Positions 53,245-62,135 of a stretch of 64,000 bases of DNA are shown here, one piece after another. Below the pieces are notes generated by a model that saw only the letters and a program-made list of their open reading frames with translations, had not been told where the DNA came from and ran no database searches. Source of the DNA: Solirubrobacter pauli (GTDB lineage: Bacteria > Actinomycetota > Thermoleophilia > Solirubrobacterales > Solirubrobacteraceae); NCBI RefSeq assembly GCF_003633755.1, contig NZ_RBIL01000002.1, positions 682,001-746,000 of the forward strand, given 5' to 3'. Made by a program: the position numbers and the translations under genes. Position 1 is the first letter of the stretch; the number at the start of each line of letters is the position of its first letter.

Positions 53245-56010
53245 ATGATCACGGTCGCCGACGCGGAGCTGCTGGAACGGGAGACGGAGCTCCTCACGCT
53301 CCGTGCCCAGCTCGACGCGGCGCGCCACGGCTGCGGTTCGGTGGTGCTCGTCGAGGCGCCCGCGGGGCAGGGCAAGACGACCCTGCTGCGGGCCGCCCGG
53401 GCCGAGGCCGCGGCGGCCGGCCTGCGCACGCTCAGCGCGATCGGCGCGGACCTCGAGCGCGATTTCGCGTTCGGCGTGATCCGCCAGCTGCTGCCCGACC
53501 TCGACGACGCCGTGGCCGACTCCCACGCGCGGTTGCACGGGTTGTACGAGCGCTTCGCGGCGCTGGCGGGCGAGCAGCCGCTCGCGATCGTCGTCGACGA
53601 CGCGCAGTGGGCGGACGCCGGCAGCCTGAAGACGCTCGGGATGCTCGCCCGCCGGATCGAGCACCTGCCGGTCGTCCTGATCGCGGGCCTGCGTCCCGAC
53701 CAGCACGAGCCGCTCATCGACGCCCTGTTCGCCGCGCCCGCCGCGACCGTCCTGCACCCGGCGCCGCTGAGCCCGGACGCCGTCTCACGCCTCGTGGCGA
53801 CCGCGCTCGACGGCGAGCTGGACCCGGAGTTCGCCCACGCCGCGAGCCGCACGACGGGCGGCAACCCGTTGCTGGTGCGCGAGCTGCGCCGCACGCTCGC
53901 CGCCGGTGGCTTCACCGGGTCCGCGTCCGAGGCGGACGCGGTCCGCCGCGCGGTGCCCGGCACGATCGCCCGCCTCGTCCACGGCCGCCTGAACCGGCTT
54001 TCCCCGGAAGCCCTCGCGCTCGCCCGCGCGGTGGCGATCGTCTGCCCACGCACCGACCCGGGCGTCGCCTACGCGCTCGCGGGCCTGCCCGAGCCGCTCG
54101 CCGCCGGCGCGCACGCCGCGCTCGCCGGCGAGGGCCTTCTGGAGGCGGGCCGCCTGCGCTACACGCACGCCATGATGCGCGAGGCCGTCTACGCGAGCGT
54201 CGTCCCGGCCACGCGGTCGCTCCTGCACCGTCGCGCCGCCCGCCTGATGCAGGAGGCCGGGGCCGACGAGAGCCTGACCGCCGCCCAGCTACTCGCCGCC
54301 GAGCCCGCCCGCGACCCCGACGCCGCCGCCGTCCTGACCCGCACGGGCGAGGCCGCGCTGCGCAGCGGCGATCCCGACGTGGCCGTCCACCACCTGCGCC
54401 GAGCGCTGGCCGAGACCGCGGCGAGCCGCCCCGCGCCCGCTGCGGGCCGCGACGAGGCCGTGCCGCTCGCCGGCGACGTCTCCGCTCCCGCGGCGTTGCT
54501 GCTCCTGCTCGGGTTGGCCGAGAGCCGTGCCGGCGACCCGGCCGCGCACGCGCACCTGCAGGCGGCCGCGGCCGCGGGCGACCCCGTCGTCGCGGCGCGG
54601 GCCGCGCAGGCACTCGCGCGCGTGCACGTGGTCAGCGGGCGCGCCGAGCAGGCCGCGGACACGCTCGACCGGGCGATCGAGCGGGTGCGGCCCGTCGACC
54701 CCGAGCTGGCCGCGGACCTCGAGGACGACCTGCTGGACGGGCTCAACTACGACCACGACCTGGCCGAGGAGCGGCGGCGCCGGCTCGCGCGCGCCGAGGA
54801 CCGGCCGGCGGTGCTCGCGCACCGCGCGTTCGAGCTCGCCGCGCGCGGTGCGCCGAGCGACGAGGTCCGTGCGGTGGCCGAGCGCGCGCTCGCCGACGGT
54901 GCGCTCTTCGAGCGGCCCGAGCAGCCGGCCGTGCTGTACGCGATCGAGGCGCTGATGGCGGTCGAGGCCGCGGCCGAGGCGCAGGCGGCGATCGAGCGCC
55001 TGTGCCAGGTCGTGCGGCGCGCCGGCTCGCGCGTCGGCACCGGCGGCGTGGCGATGGCCCGCGCACGCTGGGAGCACGAGTTCGGCAACCTCGAGGCCGC
55101 GCAGGAGGCGGGCCGGGTCGCGATCGAGATCCAGGCCGGCCTGTCCGGCGGCGGCGCGACGCGGTCCGTGCGGACCGCGCTCGCCGCGGCATTGCTCGAC
55201 GCGGGCGATGTCGACGAGGCCGAGCAGCTGCTCGCGGAGGCGCTCGTCTCGGAGGCGCGCGACACGGTGCTGCCGATCTGCGGCTTCAACGCGCTGCGCG
55301 GGCGGATCCTGCTCGAGCGCGGCCGCCCGCAGGAGGCGATCGCCGAGATCGAGCAGCACCTCGCGCTCGAGCGCCGCCGCGGTTGGGTCGCCTCGCTGCG
55401 CAACCCGACGCGCGCGACGCTGATCACCGCGCTCGCCGACGCCGGCCGGCTGGACGAGGCCCGCGCGCTCGCGCAGGCGCAGCTCAGCCGAGCTCGTGCG
55501 CGCGGCCTGCACGGCCACGAGGCACGCGTGCTCGTCGCCGGCGCGCGGCTCGCGCTCGCTCGCGACGAGGAGGTCGAGTGGCTCGAGCAGGCGGTCGCGG
55601 CGGCGCGCCGCTCGCCCAGCCGGCTCATCCTCGCCGAGGCGCTCACCGCCTACGGCGCCGCTCTGCGCCGCGCGAACCGCCGCGCCGACGCCCGCGATCC
55701 GCTGCGCGAAGCGCGCGAGCTCGCGCTCCTGACCGGCGCCAAGGCGCTCGAGAAGCGCGCCCACGACGAGCTCGTGATCGCCGGCGCGCGCCCGCAGCGC
55801 GTCGCCGTCAGCGGCCCCGAGGGTCTGACGCCGTCCGAGCGCCGGGTGGCCGAGCTGGCCGCGCAGGGGCACCGCAACCGGGACATCGCGGAAGCGCTGT
55901 TCGTGACGCTCAAGACCGTCGAGGTCCATCTCGGCCGCGCCTACGGGAAGCTCGGCATCAGCAGCCGCTCCCAGCTCGCTGATACCCTTGGGGGGTATGC
56001 AGCACGATGA
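53245..56010 (+). CDS. LAL-type LuxR family transcriptional regulator
   Basis: The 921-residue protein has an N-terminal AAA-like ATPase domain with Walker A APAGQGKTT (38-46), Walker B-like LAIVVDDAQWAD and the GGNPLLVREL motif. A long TPR-like helical region follows (about 400-840). The C-terminal LuxR helix-turn-helix (LTPSERRVAELAAQGHRNRD) is at the end. LAL regulators act in carbon or secondary metabolism after binding ATP and a ligand. It is divergent from the large secreted protein and overlaps the downstream DUF4396 gene. Confidence 0.92.
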   Translation: MITVADAELLERETELLTLRAQLDAARHGCGSVVLVEAPAGQGKTTLLRAARAEAAAAGLRTLSAIGADLERDFAFGVIRQLLPDLDDAVADSHARLHGLYERFAALAGEQPLAIVVDDAQWADAGSLKTLGMLARRIEHLPVVLIAGLRPDQHEPLIDALFAAPAATVLHPAPLSPDAVSRLVATALDGELDPEFAHAASRTTGGNPLLVRELRRTLAAGGFTGSASEADAVRRAVPGTIARLVHGRLNRLSPEALALARAVAIVCPRTDPGVAYALAGLPEPLAAGAHAALAGEGLLEAGRLRYTHAMMREAVYASVVPATRSLLHRRAARLMQEAGADESLTAAQLLAAEPARDPDAAAVLTRTGEAALRSGDPDVAVHHLRRALAETAASRPAPAAGRDEAVPLAGDVSAPAALLLLLGLAESRAGDPAAHAHLQAAAAAGDPVVAARAAQALARVHVVSGRAEQAADTLDRAIERVRPVDPELAADLEDDLLDGLNYDHDLAEERRRRLARAEDRPAVLAHRAFELAARGAPSDEVRAVAERALADGALFERPEQPAVLYAIEALMAVEAAAEAQAAIERLCQVVRRAGSRVGTGGVAMARARWEHEFGNLEAAQEAGRVAIEIQAGLSGGGATRSVRTALAAALLDAGDVDEAEQLLAEALVSEARDTVLPICGFNALRGRILLERGRPQEAIAEIEQHLALERRRGWVASLRNPTRATLITALADAGRLDEARALAQAQLSRARARGLHGHEARVLVAGARLALARDEEVEWLEQAVAAARRSPSRLILAEALTAYGAALRRANRRADARDPLREARELALLTGAKALEKRAHDELVIAGARPQRVAVSGPEGLTPSERRVAELAAQGHRNRDIAEALFVTLKTVEVHLGRAYGKLGISSRSQLADTLGGYAAR
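55982..55998 (+). promoter_or_regulatory. CsoR-like operator over the DUF4396 start
   Basis: ATACCCTTGGGGGGTAT is an imperfect inverted repeat of the TACCC-G/C-tract-GGGTA kind bound by copper-sensing CsoR regulators. It overlaps the ATG of the DUF4396 gene and the end of the LAL gene. Copper control of that membrane protein is inferred. Confidence 0.55.
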
Positions 56011-56458
56011 GCACCAGTCCCTGAACCGCCTGGCGTTCAGCGCCACGGTGCACTGCCTGTCCGGGTGCGCCGTGGGCGAGGTGCTGGGCATGATCATCGG
56101 CACCGCCCTCGGGTGGTCGGCCGGCGCGACCGTCGTCCTGGCGATCGCGCTCGCGTTCCTGTTCGGCTACAGCTTCACGAGCATCCCGCTGCTGCGCTCG
56201 GGCCTGGTGCTGAGCGCCGTGATCCCGCTCGCGCTGGCCTCGGACACGATCTCGATCGCGATCATGGAGCTGGTCGACAACGCGATCATGCTCCTCATCC
56301 CGGGCGCGATGGACGCCACGCTGTCGGACGTCGGCTTCTGGGCCGCGCTGGCCGCGGCGCTGCTGATCGCGGGCGCCGCCGCCTACCCGGTCAACCGCTG
56401 GCTGATCTCACGCGGCAAGGGCCACGCGGTGGTGCACGCGCACCACGGACATCACTGA
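55997..56458 (+). CDS. DUF4396 membrane protein
   Basis: The 153-residue protein has about four membrane helices and the family motif HCLSGCAVGEVLGM near the N-terminus (His19, Cys20, Cys24). The C-terminal His-rich tail (HAVVHAHHGHH) could bind metal. DUF4396 proteins are of unknown function, and the Cys/His pattern and CsoR-like operator suggest copper handling. It begins at ATG 55997 inside the LAL gene's 3' end, and its stop overlaps the convergent decarboxylase gene. Confidence 0.75.
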   Translation: MQHDEHQSLNRLAFSATVHCLSGCAVGEVLGMIIGTALGWSAGATVVLAIALAFLFGYSFTSIPLLRSGLVLSAVIPLALASDTISIAIMELVDNAIMLLIPGAMDATLSDVGFWAALAAALLIAGAAAYPVNRWLISRGKGHAVVHAHHGHH

Positions 56459-57921
56459 ACGAGCACGTGGATGGTCTCGAAGGCGGGGTCGCTCGCGCCG
56501 TGCAGGCGCGCGCCGACCGCCTTCAGGGACCGTAGGTAGGCGATCACGTCGTCCGTGATCCGCTCGCCGGGCAGCAGCACGGGGATGCCCGGCGGGTAGC
56601 CGGCGATCGCCTCGGCGCTGACCCGCCCGACCGCGTCGTCGACGGCGACGACCTCGCTCACGCCCAGGAACGCCTCGCGCGGCGCGACCACGACCTCGTT
56701 CTCGAACGTCCCGGTCGCGAGGGTGACCTCCTCGGTCTCGCCCGGGCGCTCCATCCGCTTCGCGATCCACGTGAGGTCGTGGATGAAGCGCTCGAGCTCA
56801 CGCGGCGGCTCGTCGATCCCGAGCACCAGCACGATCGTCGCCTGCGTGGCGAGCTCGACCTGCGTGTCGAAGTTCGAGCGCAGCGCGGCGGCCATCTCGT
56901 AGCCGGTCGCGCCCGTGCCGCGGACGTCGATCACGATCCGCAGCGGGTCGCGCCCCGCGACGCCCGGGCGGCCGATCTGCTCGTCGCCGACCACGCGGCA
57001 GCCGGGGATCTCGTCGATCGCCGCGCACGTGCGGCGGGAGGCGGCGATCGTGCCGCTCAGCAGCGCCTCGCCGTGCAGGACGAGCTGGCGCCGCGCGCCG
57101 TCCAGCGACGCCATCAGCAGCGACGACGGCGACGTGGAGCGCACGAGCCGCAGCGTCCGCGCCACCGCTTCGGGGTCGACCCGCCCGGAGTCGCTCACGT
57201 GCAGGAGCGCGGACTGCGTCAGCGACCCGGCGATCTTGTGCACCGACGTGAGCATCGCGTCCGCGCCGAGCTCCAGCGCCCCCGCGGGCAGCTCCTCGTG
57301 GAAGCCGAGGTGCGGCCCCCAGGACTGGTCGACGACCAGCGGCACGCCCGCCGCGTGCGCGACCTCCGCGCAGCCCGCCACGTCCGCCGCCATCCCGTAG
57401 TACGTGGGGGACACGATGAACACGGCGCGCGCGTCCGGCGTCGCCTCCAGGGCCGCGCGGACGGCGTCCGGCGTGACGCCGTGCGCCATGCCCAGGACGG
57501 GCTCGTACTCGGGCGCCACCCACGTCGGCAGCCCGCCGCTGAGCACCAGCCCGTCGACCACCGACGCGTGCGCGTTGCGCTGCACCACCACGGGCGCGTT
57601 CAGCGGCGCCAGCGCCAGGCAGAGCGCGTGGTTGCCCTGCGTCGCCCCGTTGGTCAGGAACCACGAGCGCGCCGCGCCGTAGGCCTCGGCCGCGAGCTGC
57701 TCAGCGCGCTCGTAGGGCGTGGGCGAGGGACCGAGGTCGACGCCGTGGATGTCCTGCGGGATGTCGAGCCGGTGCGTCTGCCAGCCGAAGGCCGTCCGCA
57801 CGCCCAGGTCGGCCGCGTTGCCGGCCTTGTGCCCGGGCACGTGGAAGCGGGTCGAGCCGCGGAAGCCGTAGGCGACGACGGCGTCCAGATACGGGGCGGT
57901 GGGCTGGTCGGGGGAGGCCAT
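56452..57921 (-). CDS. PLP-dependent Orn/Lys/Arg decarboxylase-family protein
   Basis: The 489-residue fold-type I enzyme shows RFHVPGHKAG, FLTNGATQGNHAL, VVDQSWGPHLGFH and the PLP lysine in SVHKIAGS (Lys229), with the decarboxylase C-terminal domain. This is the SpeA/Cad-like family that removes CO2 from arginine, lysine or ornithine to make polyamine precursors. The exact amino acid cannot be told. ATG 57921 was chosen because upstream codons are poorly conserved. A DLH gene starts divergently 28 bases away. Confidence 0.85.
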   Translation of the reverse strand: MASPDQPTAPYLDAVVAYGFRGSTRFHVPGHKAGNAADLGVRTAFGWQTHRLDIPQDIHGVDLGPSPTPYERAEQLAAEAYGAARSWFLTNGATQGNHALCLALAPLNAPVVVQRNAHASVVDGLVLSGGLPTWVAPEYEPVLGMAHGVTPDAVRAALEATPDARAVFIVSPTYYGMAADVAGCAEVAHAAGVPLVVDQSWGPHLGFHEELPAGALELGADAMLTSVHKIAGSLTQSALLHVSDSGRVDPEAVARTLRLVRSTSPSSLLMASLDGARRQLVLHGEALLSGTIAASRRTCAAIDEIPGCRVVGDEQIGRPGVAGRDPLRIVIDVRGTGATGYEMAAALRSNFDTQVELATQATIVLVLGIDEPPRELERFIHDLTWIAKRMERPGETEEVTLATGTFENEVVVAPREAFLGVSEVVAVDDAVGRVSAEAIAGYPPGIPVLLPGERITDDVIAYLRSLKAVGARLHGASDPAFETIHVLVQ

Positions 57922-57949
57922 GGCGGCGTCAGCATGGCACGATGGGCGG

Positions 57950-58675
57950 GTGGTCGTCACCCGTGAGTTCGTAGAGATCCCCGTCGGCGAACGTCAGATG
58001 CGCACGTTCGTCACGGCCCCGAAAGCCGAAGGCGCCTGGCCCGGCGTCGTGTTCTACACCGACATCTTCCAGCTGACCGACAGCTCGCTGCGCTGGGCCG
58101 TGCGGCTCGCCGGCTACGGCTTCCACGTCGTCGTGCCGGAGATCTACCACCGCGTCGAGCCGCCGGACACGGTGCTCGCCTTCGATGACGAGGGCAAGGC
58201 GCGCGGGCAGGCCGACGTCGAGGCGATCACCACCGCCGAGTTCGACGAGGACATCGCCGCGGCCGTCGACCACCTGAGCGCGCGCGGCACGCCCGTCGGC
58301 GCGAGCGGTCACTGCACCGGCGGCCATCTCGGCTTCCGCGCCGCGTTCGACCCGCGCGTGACCGGCACCGCGCTCTGGTACCCGACCGGCCTGCACGACG
58401 GCAAGCTCGGCCAGGACCCCTCGGACGCGCTCCAGCGGGCGGGCGAGATCGAAGGCGAGCTGATGCTGATCTTCGGGACGGGCGACCCGCACACGCCCCA
58501 GCGCGCTCGGGACGCCGTGAGCTTCGGCCTCAACGCCGCCGGCACGCGCTACGAGTGGCACGAGTACGACGCCGAGCACGCCTTCGGCCGCGACATCGGC
58601 CCCCGCTTCGATCCCGAGGCCACCGACCGCGCGTTCGCGGAGACCGTGGCGTTCTTCCGGAGGGTGCTGCGATGA
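57950..58675 (+). CDS. Dienelactone hydrolase family protein
   Basis: The 241-residue alpha/beta hydrolase has the DLH nucleophile elbow GHCTGGHLGF with Cys122, an acid in GTGDPHTP and His in DAEHAFGRD. Dienelactone hydrolases open the lactone in chlorocatechol breakdown, but many homologues act on other esters. GTG 57950 gives the normal VVVTREFVEIPV start. Its stop overlaps the GST ATG (ATGA). Confidence 0.85.
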   Translation: MVVTREFVEIPVGERQMRTFVTAPKAEGAWPGVVFYTDIFQLTDSSLRWAVRLAGYGFHVVVPEIYHRVEPPDTVLAFDDEGKARGQADVEAITTAEFDEDIAAAVDHLSARGTPVGASGHCTGGHLGFRAAFDPRVTGTALWYPTGLHDGKLGQDPSDALQRAGEIEGELMLIFGTGDPHTPQRARDAVSFGLNAAGTRYEWHEYDAEHAFGRDIGPRFDPEATDRAFAETVAFFRRVLR

Positions 58676-59295
58676 AGCTCTACGACCACCCGGCTTCGGC
58701 CAACTGCCTGAAGGCGCGGCTCGCCCTCGCGCAGCTCGGCATCGAGTACGAGCGCGTCCACGTCGACATCTTCGACAAGGAGCGGCCGGGGCAGCTCAGC
58801 CGCAACCCGACCAAGCTCGTGCCGGTGCTCGAGCCCGAGGAGGGCGAGTTCCTGGCCGAGTCCGGCGCGATCCTGCTGTACCTGGCCGAGGGCACGCCGC
58901 TGCTCCCGCCGCCCGGCCTGCAGCGCGCCCGCGTCCACCAGTGGCTGTTCTTCGAGCAGAACCAGATCGAGCCGGGCCTGGCGGTCGCCCGGTTCATGGC
59001 GCTGCGCGGGCTCGTCAACGACAACCCGCAGATCTACGCCAACCGGCTGTCCCAGGGGCGCCGGGCGCTGAGCGCGCTGGCGCGCGGCCTGGAGGACCGC
59101 CGGCCGTTCATCGCGGGCGAGGACTACTCGGTGGCGGACATCCAGCTGTACGCGTACGTGCACTGCGCCGACGAGGCCGGCGTGGACCCGCGCGAGGACC
59201 GGTTCATCGCCGGCTGGCTGGACCGCGTCGAGGCGACGCCGGGCTTCGTCAACGACCTGGAGTCGATGCCCGCGCTCAAGCGCGGACGGCGCTAG
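58672..59295 (+). CDS. Glutathione S-transferase family protein
   Basis: The 207-residue protein has an N-terminal thioredoxin-like domain (LYDHPASANCLKARLAL) with the ESGAILLYLAE motif and a helical C-terminal domain. It is a GST-type protein; in actinobacteria, which use mycothiol, its cofactor is uncertain. It is coupled to the DLH gene by an ATGA overlap. The last 20 bases overlap the convergent protease gene. Confidence 0.85.
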   Translation: MKLYDHPASANCLKARLALAQLGIEYERVHVDIFDKERPGQLSRNPTKLVPVLEPEEGEFLAESGAILLYLAEGTPLLPPPGLQRARVHQWLFFEQNQIEPGLAVARFMALRGLVNDNPQIYANRLSQGRRALSALARGLEDRRPFIAGEDYSVADIQLYAYVHCADEAGVDPREDRFIAGWLDRVEATPGFVNDLESMPALKRGRR

Positions 59296-60256
59296 GCGCG
59301 GCCTCGCTCCGCCCGCCCGCGTTGGACCCGAGCGCGCCGCAGTCGAGCAGCGCGCCGCGGTCCTTCGCGGTGACCGTGTAGGTCGCGCCGGAGCCGACGG
59401 TCGTGAACTCGTAGGTGGTCTTGCCGCGCTCGCGGCGGCGCCAGCGGAAGCGCACGTCGTCCGGCGCGATCGTCCAGGCCGCGCTGCAGGTGAGCGTGTC
59501 GCCGGCGCGCGTGATCGTCGTCGGGCCCGCGGCGACCGGGGCCCACACCGGCTCGGCGGCCAGCAGGAAGTCGGCGTAGTGCGCCGCCTCCGCGCTCACG
59601 CTCGGGAGCTTGTCCTCGCCGCAGCGCGGGCCGGTCCAGCTGATGATGCCGACCAGCACGGGCGCGGCGAGCGTGCCGCCGATCATCGGGCCGCCGCTGT
59701 CGCCCGCGCAGACCGAGGCCTTGCCGCCCGCGCACACCTCGGACGCGGCCTCGAAGCGCTTCGCGTACTTGGTCCCCTTCCACTTCGGGCCGCAGGCGCC
59801 GTCGGACAGCGTCGTCAGCGTCGCCTGACGCAGCGGGGTACGGCCCGTGGGCGCGTCCCACGCCCGCTTGCCCTGGCCGAGGATCCGCACCTTCGCGGGG
59901 GTGCTCGTCGCCAGCGGGACCGGCTTGACCCCGGTCACCGGACGGTCCAGCCGGATGATCGCGACGTCGTCGCGCGCGAAGCCGGCGGAGCGCTCCCGCC
60001 ACGTCGGCGGCAGGGCGACGGCGACGCCCCGCCGGGTCTCGGAGCCCACCTTCACGCGCTCGAAGTCGGCCAGGTCGACCGGGTCCACGCAGTGCGCGGC
60101 GGTCGCCAGCCGGTCGGGCGCGATCAGCGTCGCGCCGCAGATGCCCGCGGGCACGAACCAGGGCGCCTTCGAGGGCGCGAGCGGCTGCCCGTTCACGACC
60201 GCGTGCGCGGGCGCGGCGAGCAGGACGGTGAGCAGCAGCGTGAGGCGGAGCAGCAT
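59276..60256 (-). CDS. Secreted trypsin-like serine protease
   Basis: The 326-residue protein has a signal peptide (LLRLTLLLTVLLAAPAHA) and begins VVNGQPLAPSKAPW, like an activated S1 protease. The triad is His55 (TAAHCVD), Asp97 (RDDVAIIRLD) and Ser187 (CAGDSGGPM). A disulphide-style C-terminal beta domain (about 245-326) is added. It should cleave proteins outside the cell. The start at ATG 60256 gives the proper signal peptide. Confidence 0.9.
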   Translation of the reverse strand: MLLRLTLLLTVLLAAPAHAVVNGQPLAPSKAPWFVPAGICGATLIAPDRLATAAHCVDPVDLADFERVKVGSETRRGVAVALPPTWRERSAGFARDDVAIIRLDRPVTGVKPVPLATSTPAKVRILGQGKRAWDAPTGRTPLRQATLTTLSDGACGPKWKGTKYAKRFEAASEVCAGGKASVCAGDSGGPMIGGTLAAPVLVGIISWTGPRCGEDKLPSVSAEAAHYADFLLAAEPVWAPVAAGPTTITRAGDTLTCSAAWTIAPDDVRFRWRRRERGKTTYEFTTVGSGATYTVTAKDRGALLDCGALGSNAGGRSEAAPSAVRA

Positions 60257-60308
60257 GCCGCCGACGATGACGGACCGGACGGCTCGCGACCGTACGGCTA
60301 GCCGGTGA

Positions 60309-62135
60309 TCAGTGCTCGCAGTGGCTCGGGGCCGGAGGAACGTCCAGCGCCGGGTTGCGGTCGAAGAACCCGAACGGCTTGAGCCAGAACGACACCGCGT
60401 CCACGGGCATGATCGGCCAGTCCTCCACGCGGGTGATGTGGTGGATGCCGAACACGTACCAGAGGACGATGTCGGCATCCTCGACCGGGCGCTCGGCCCG
60501 CGTCCACACGGGGAGGCCGCCGGGCGTGGTCGACTGGTTGGGGAAGTCGCCGCACGGCCAGCGCTCGTCGCGGGCGTAGGGCGTGACCCACAGCGTGTGG
60601 CGCAGCGCGCCCGCTTCGACGAGGAGCGGATGGTCGTCCTCGAGCAGATGCGGGAGCGCGGCGCCGGGGACGAGCTTGTACGCCGTCGGGTCGCCGACGT
60701 GGTTGCGCGTGGCGCCGGTGACCTTCCACGCGCGCTGGGTCTCCCAGCGGTAGTCCTGCGCGCCCTCGGTCGTCAGGGGCGTGGCGCGCTGGTCGAGCGC
60801 GAGGCCCTTGCCCGGCCGTGACTCGACCATGTGCACCGTGTTGCCGTCGGCGCCGTCGACGTCGAGGTCCAGGCGCGCGATCAGGAAGTGCTGGTGGTAG
60901 GGGGCGTACGTGCGTGTGTCCACCATCGTCCCGTGGACGGCGCGCTCGCCCTCGGGGAGATGGCCGACGACCATGATCCCGGTCGCGCGCACGTGGCACT
61001 CGATCGATCCGTCCTGGTAGAGCCGCCAGTAGACGAGGTACTCGTAGTTGGCGACGGTCACGTGGATCGAGACGACGAGCCGGCGCGACCGCCGCACCTC
61101 GGCCCCGTGCTGGTGGTCGACGTGCTTCCACAGCACGCCGTCGTCCTCCTCGTGGATGCAGACGGCGTTGGCGATCGTGTACGGCTCGCCGGCGGTGTCG
61201 TGCAGCGTGGCGTCCAGGTAGCGGATCTCGCCGAGGCAGTCGCAACCGAGCTCGAGCGACTGCGTCATGTAGCCGAGGCCCCACTCGCCGATGTCGTAGG
61301 CCGTGCGGCGCAGGTGGTCGGGCGTCGGGTCGCGGTACGGGACGACCATCTCGGCGAGCGAGAGGCGGTGCGCGATCGGGCGCTCGTCGAAGGCCAGCGT
61401 GTGCAGGACGAGGCCCTCGCGGTGGTTGAAGCCGAGCCGCAACGACCACTTCTGCCAGCGCAGCGCATGGCCGTCGAGCGTGAACGAGACGCCGTGCGGC
61501 TGCGTGATCTCGATCGGCTCGAGGTCCTGGCGGGCCTTGGGACCGAAGCGCGGCAGGTACTCGCCGCTGATCTGCGGCCGGTCCACCACGAACGTGTCCT
61601 CGATCTCCAGCAGCTCCATCGCGTTCAGGTCGACGATGCAGTGCAGGCCGTTGACCGGGTTGGCGTACGGGTTCGAGTCGGGCTCGGCGCGGAACCAGAT
61701 GTCGGTCCAGCCGAGCCGGCGGCCCGCGTGCTGCTCCGGGCCGAGGTAGCCGCGGTAGCCCCACACGTCGATCAGGACGCGGTCCATGTCCGTGATGCCG
61801 CGCTTGGCCAGCGCCGCGACCAGGCGGGGGTCATGGCGCAGCGTGGCGTCGCACTCGTGCCACTCGTCGGGGTGCAGGCTCGGCTGGACGCCCTCGAGGC
61901 GCTCCATCGTGGCGCGGCCGGCGTCGAGCGCCACGATCGCCCGGTAGGCATCGCCCGAGTCGCGGTCCCAGCAGATCACCTCGGCCTCGCGCGCCGGTGC
62001 GGGGTCGCCCTTCTCGGGCTCACGCAGGTCGATCGACCCGAACCGCCAGCGCTCGCCCACCCCGTGGTCGCGCCGCAGGATCGCCGCCGCGGCGCGCAGC
62101 TCGTCGGCCGACAGGGGGTCGAGCGGGTGGGTCAC
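60309..62135 (-). CDS. Copper amine oxidase
   Basis: The 608-residue enzyme carries the topaquinone site TVANYEYL (Tyr364), the copper ligands in YHQHF (His414, His416) and the third His in GIHHITRVEDWP, plus the catalytic base Asp281 (YDIGEWG). It oxidises a primary amine to an aldehyde with release of ammonia and hydrogen peroxide. GTG 62135 overlaps the stop of the upstream aminotransferase (GTGA), so they are translated together. Confidence 0.93.
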   Translation of the reverse strand: MTHPLDPLSADELRAAAAILRRDHGVGERWRFGSIDLREPEKGDPAPAREAEVICWDRDSGDAYRAIVALDAGRATMERLEGVQPSLHPDEWHECDATLRHDPRLVAALAKRGITDMDRVLIDVWGYRGYLGPEQHAGRRLGWTDIWFRAEPDSNPYANPVNGLHCIVDLNAMELLEIEDTFVVDRPQISGEYLPRFGPKARQDLEPIEITQPHGVSFTLDGHALRWQKWSLRLGFNHREGLVLHTLAFDERPIAHRLSLAEMVVPYRDPTPDHLRRTAYDIGEWGLGYMTQSLELGCDCLGEIRYLDATLHDTAGEPYTIANAVCIHEEDDGVLWKHVDHQHGAEVRRSRRLVVSIHVTVANYEYLVYWRLYQDGSIECHVRATGIMVVGHLPEGERAVHGTMVDTRTYAPYHQHFLIARLDLDVDGADGNTVHMVESRPGKGLALDQRATPLTTEGAQDYRWETQRAWKVTGATRNHVGDPTAYKLVPGAALPHLLEDDHPLLVEAGALRHTLWVTPYARDERWPCGDFPNQSTTPGGLPVWTRAERPVEDADIVLWYVFGIHHITRVEDWPIMPVDAVSFWLKPFGFFDRNPALDVPPAPSHCEH

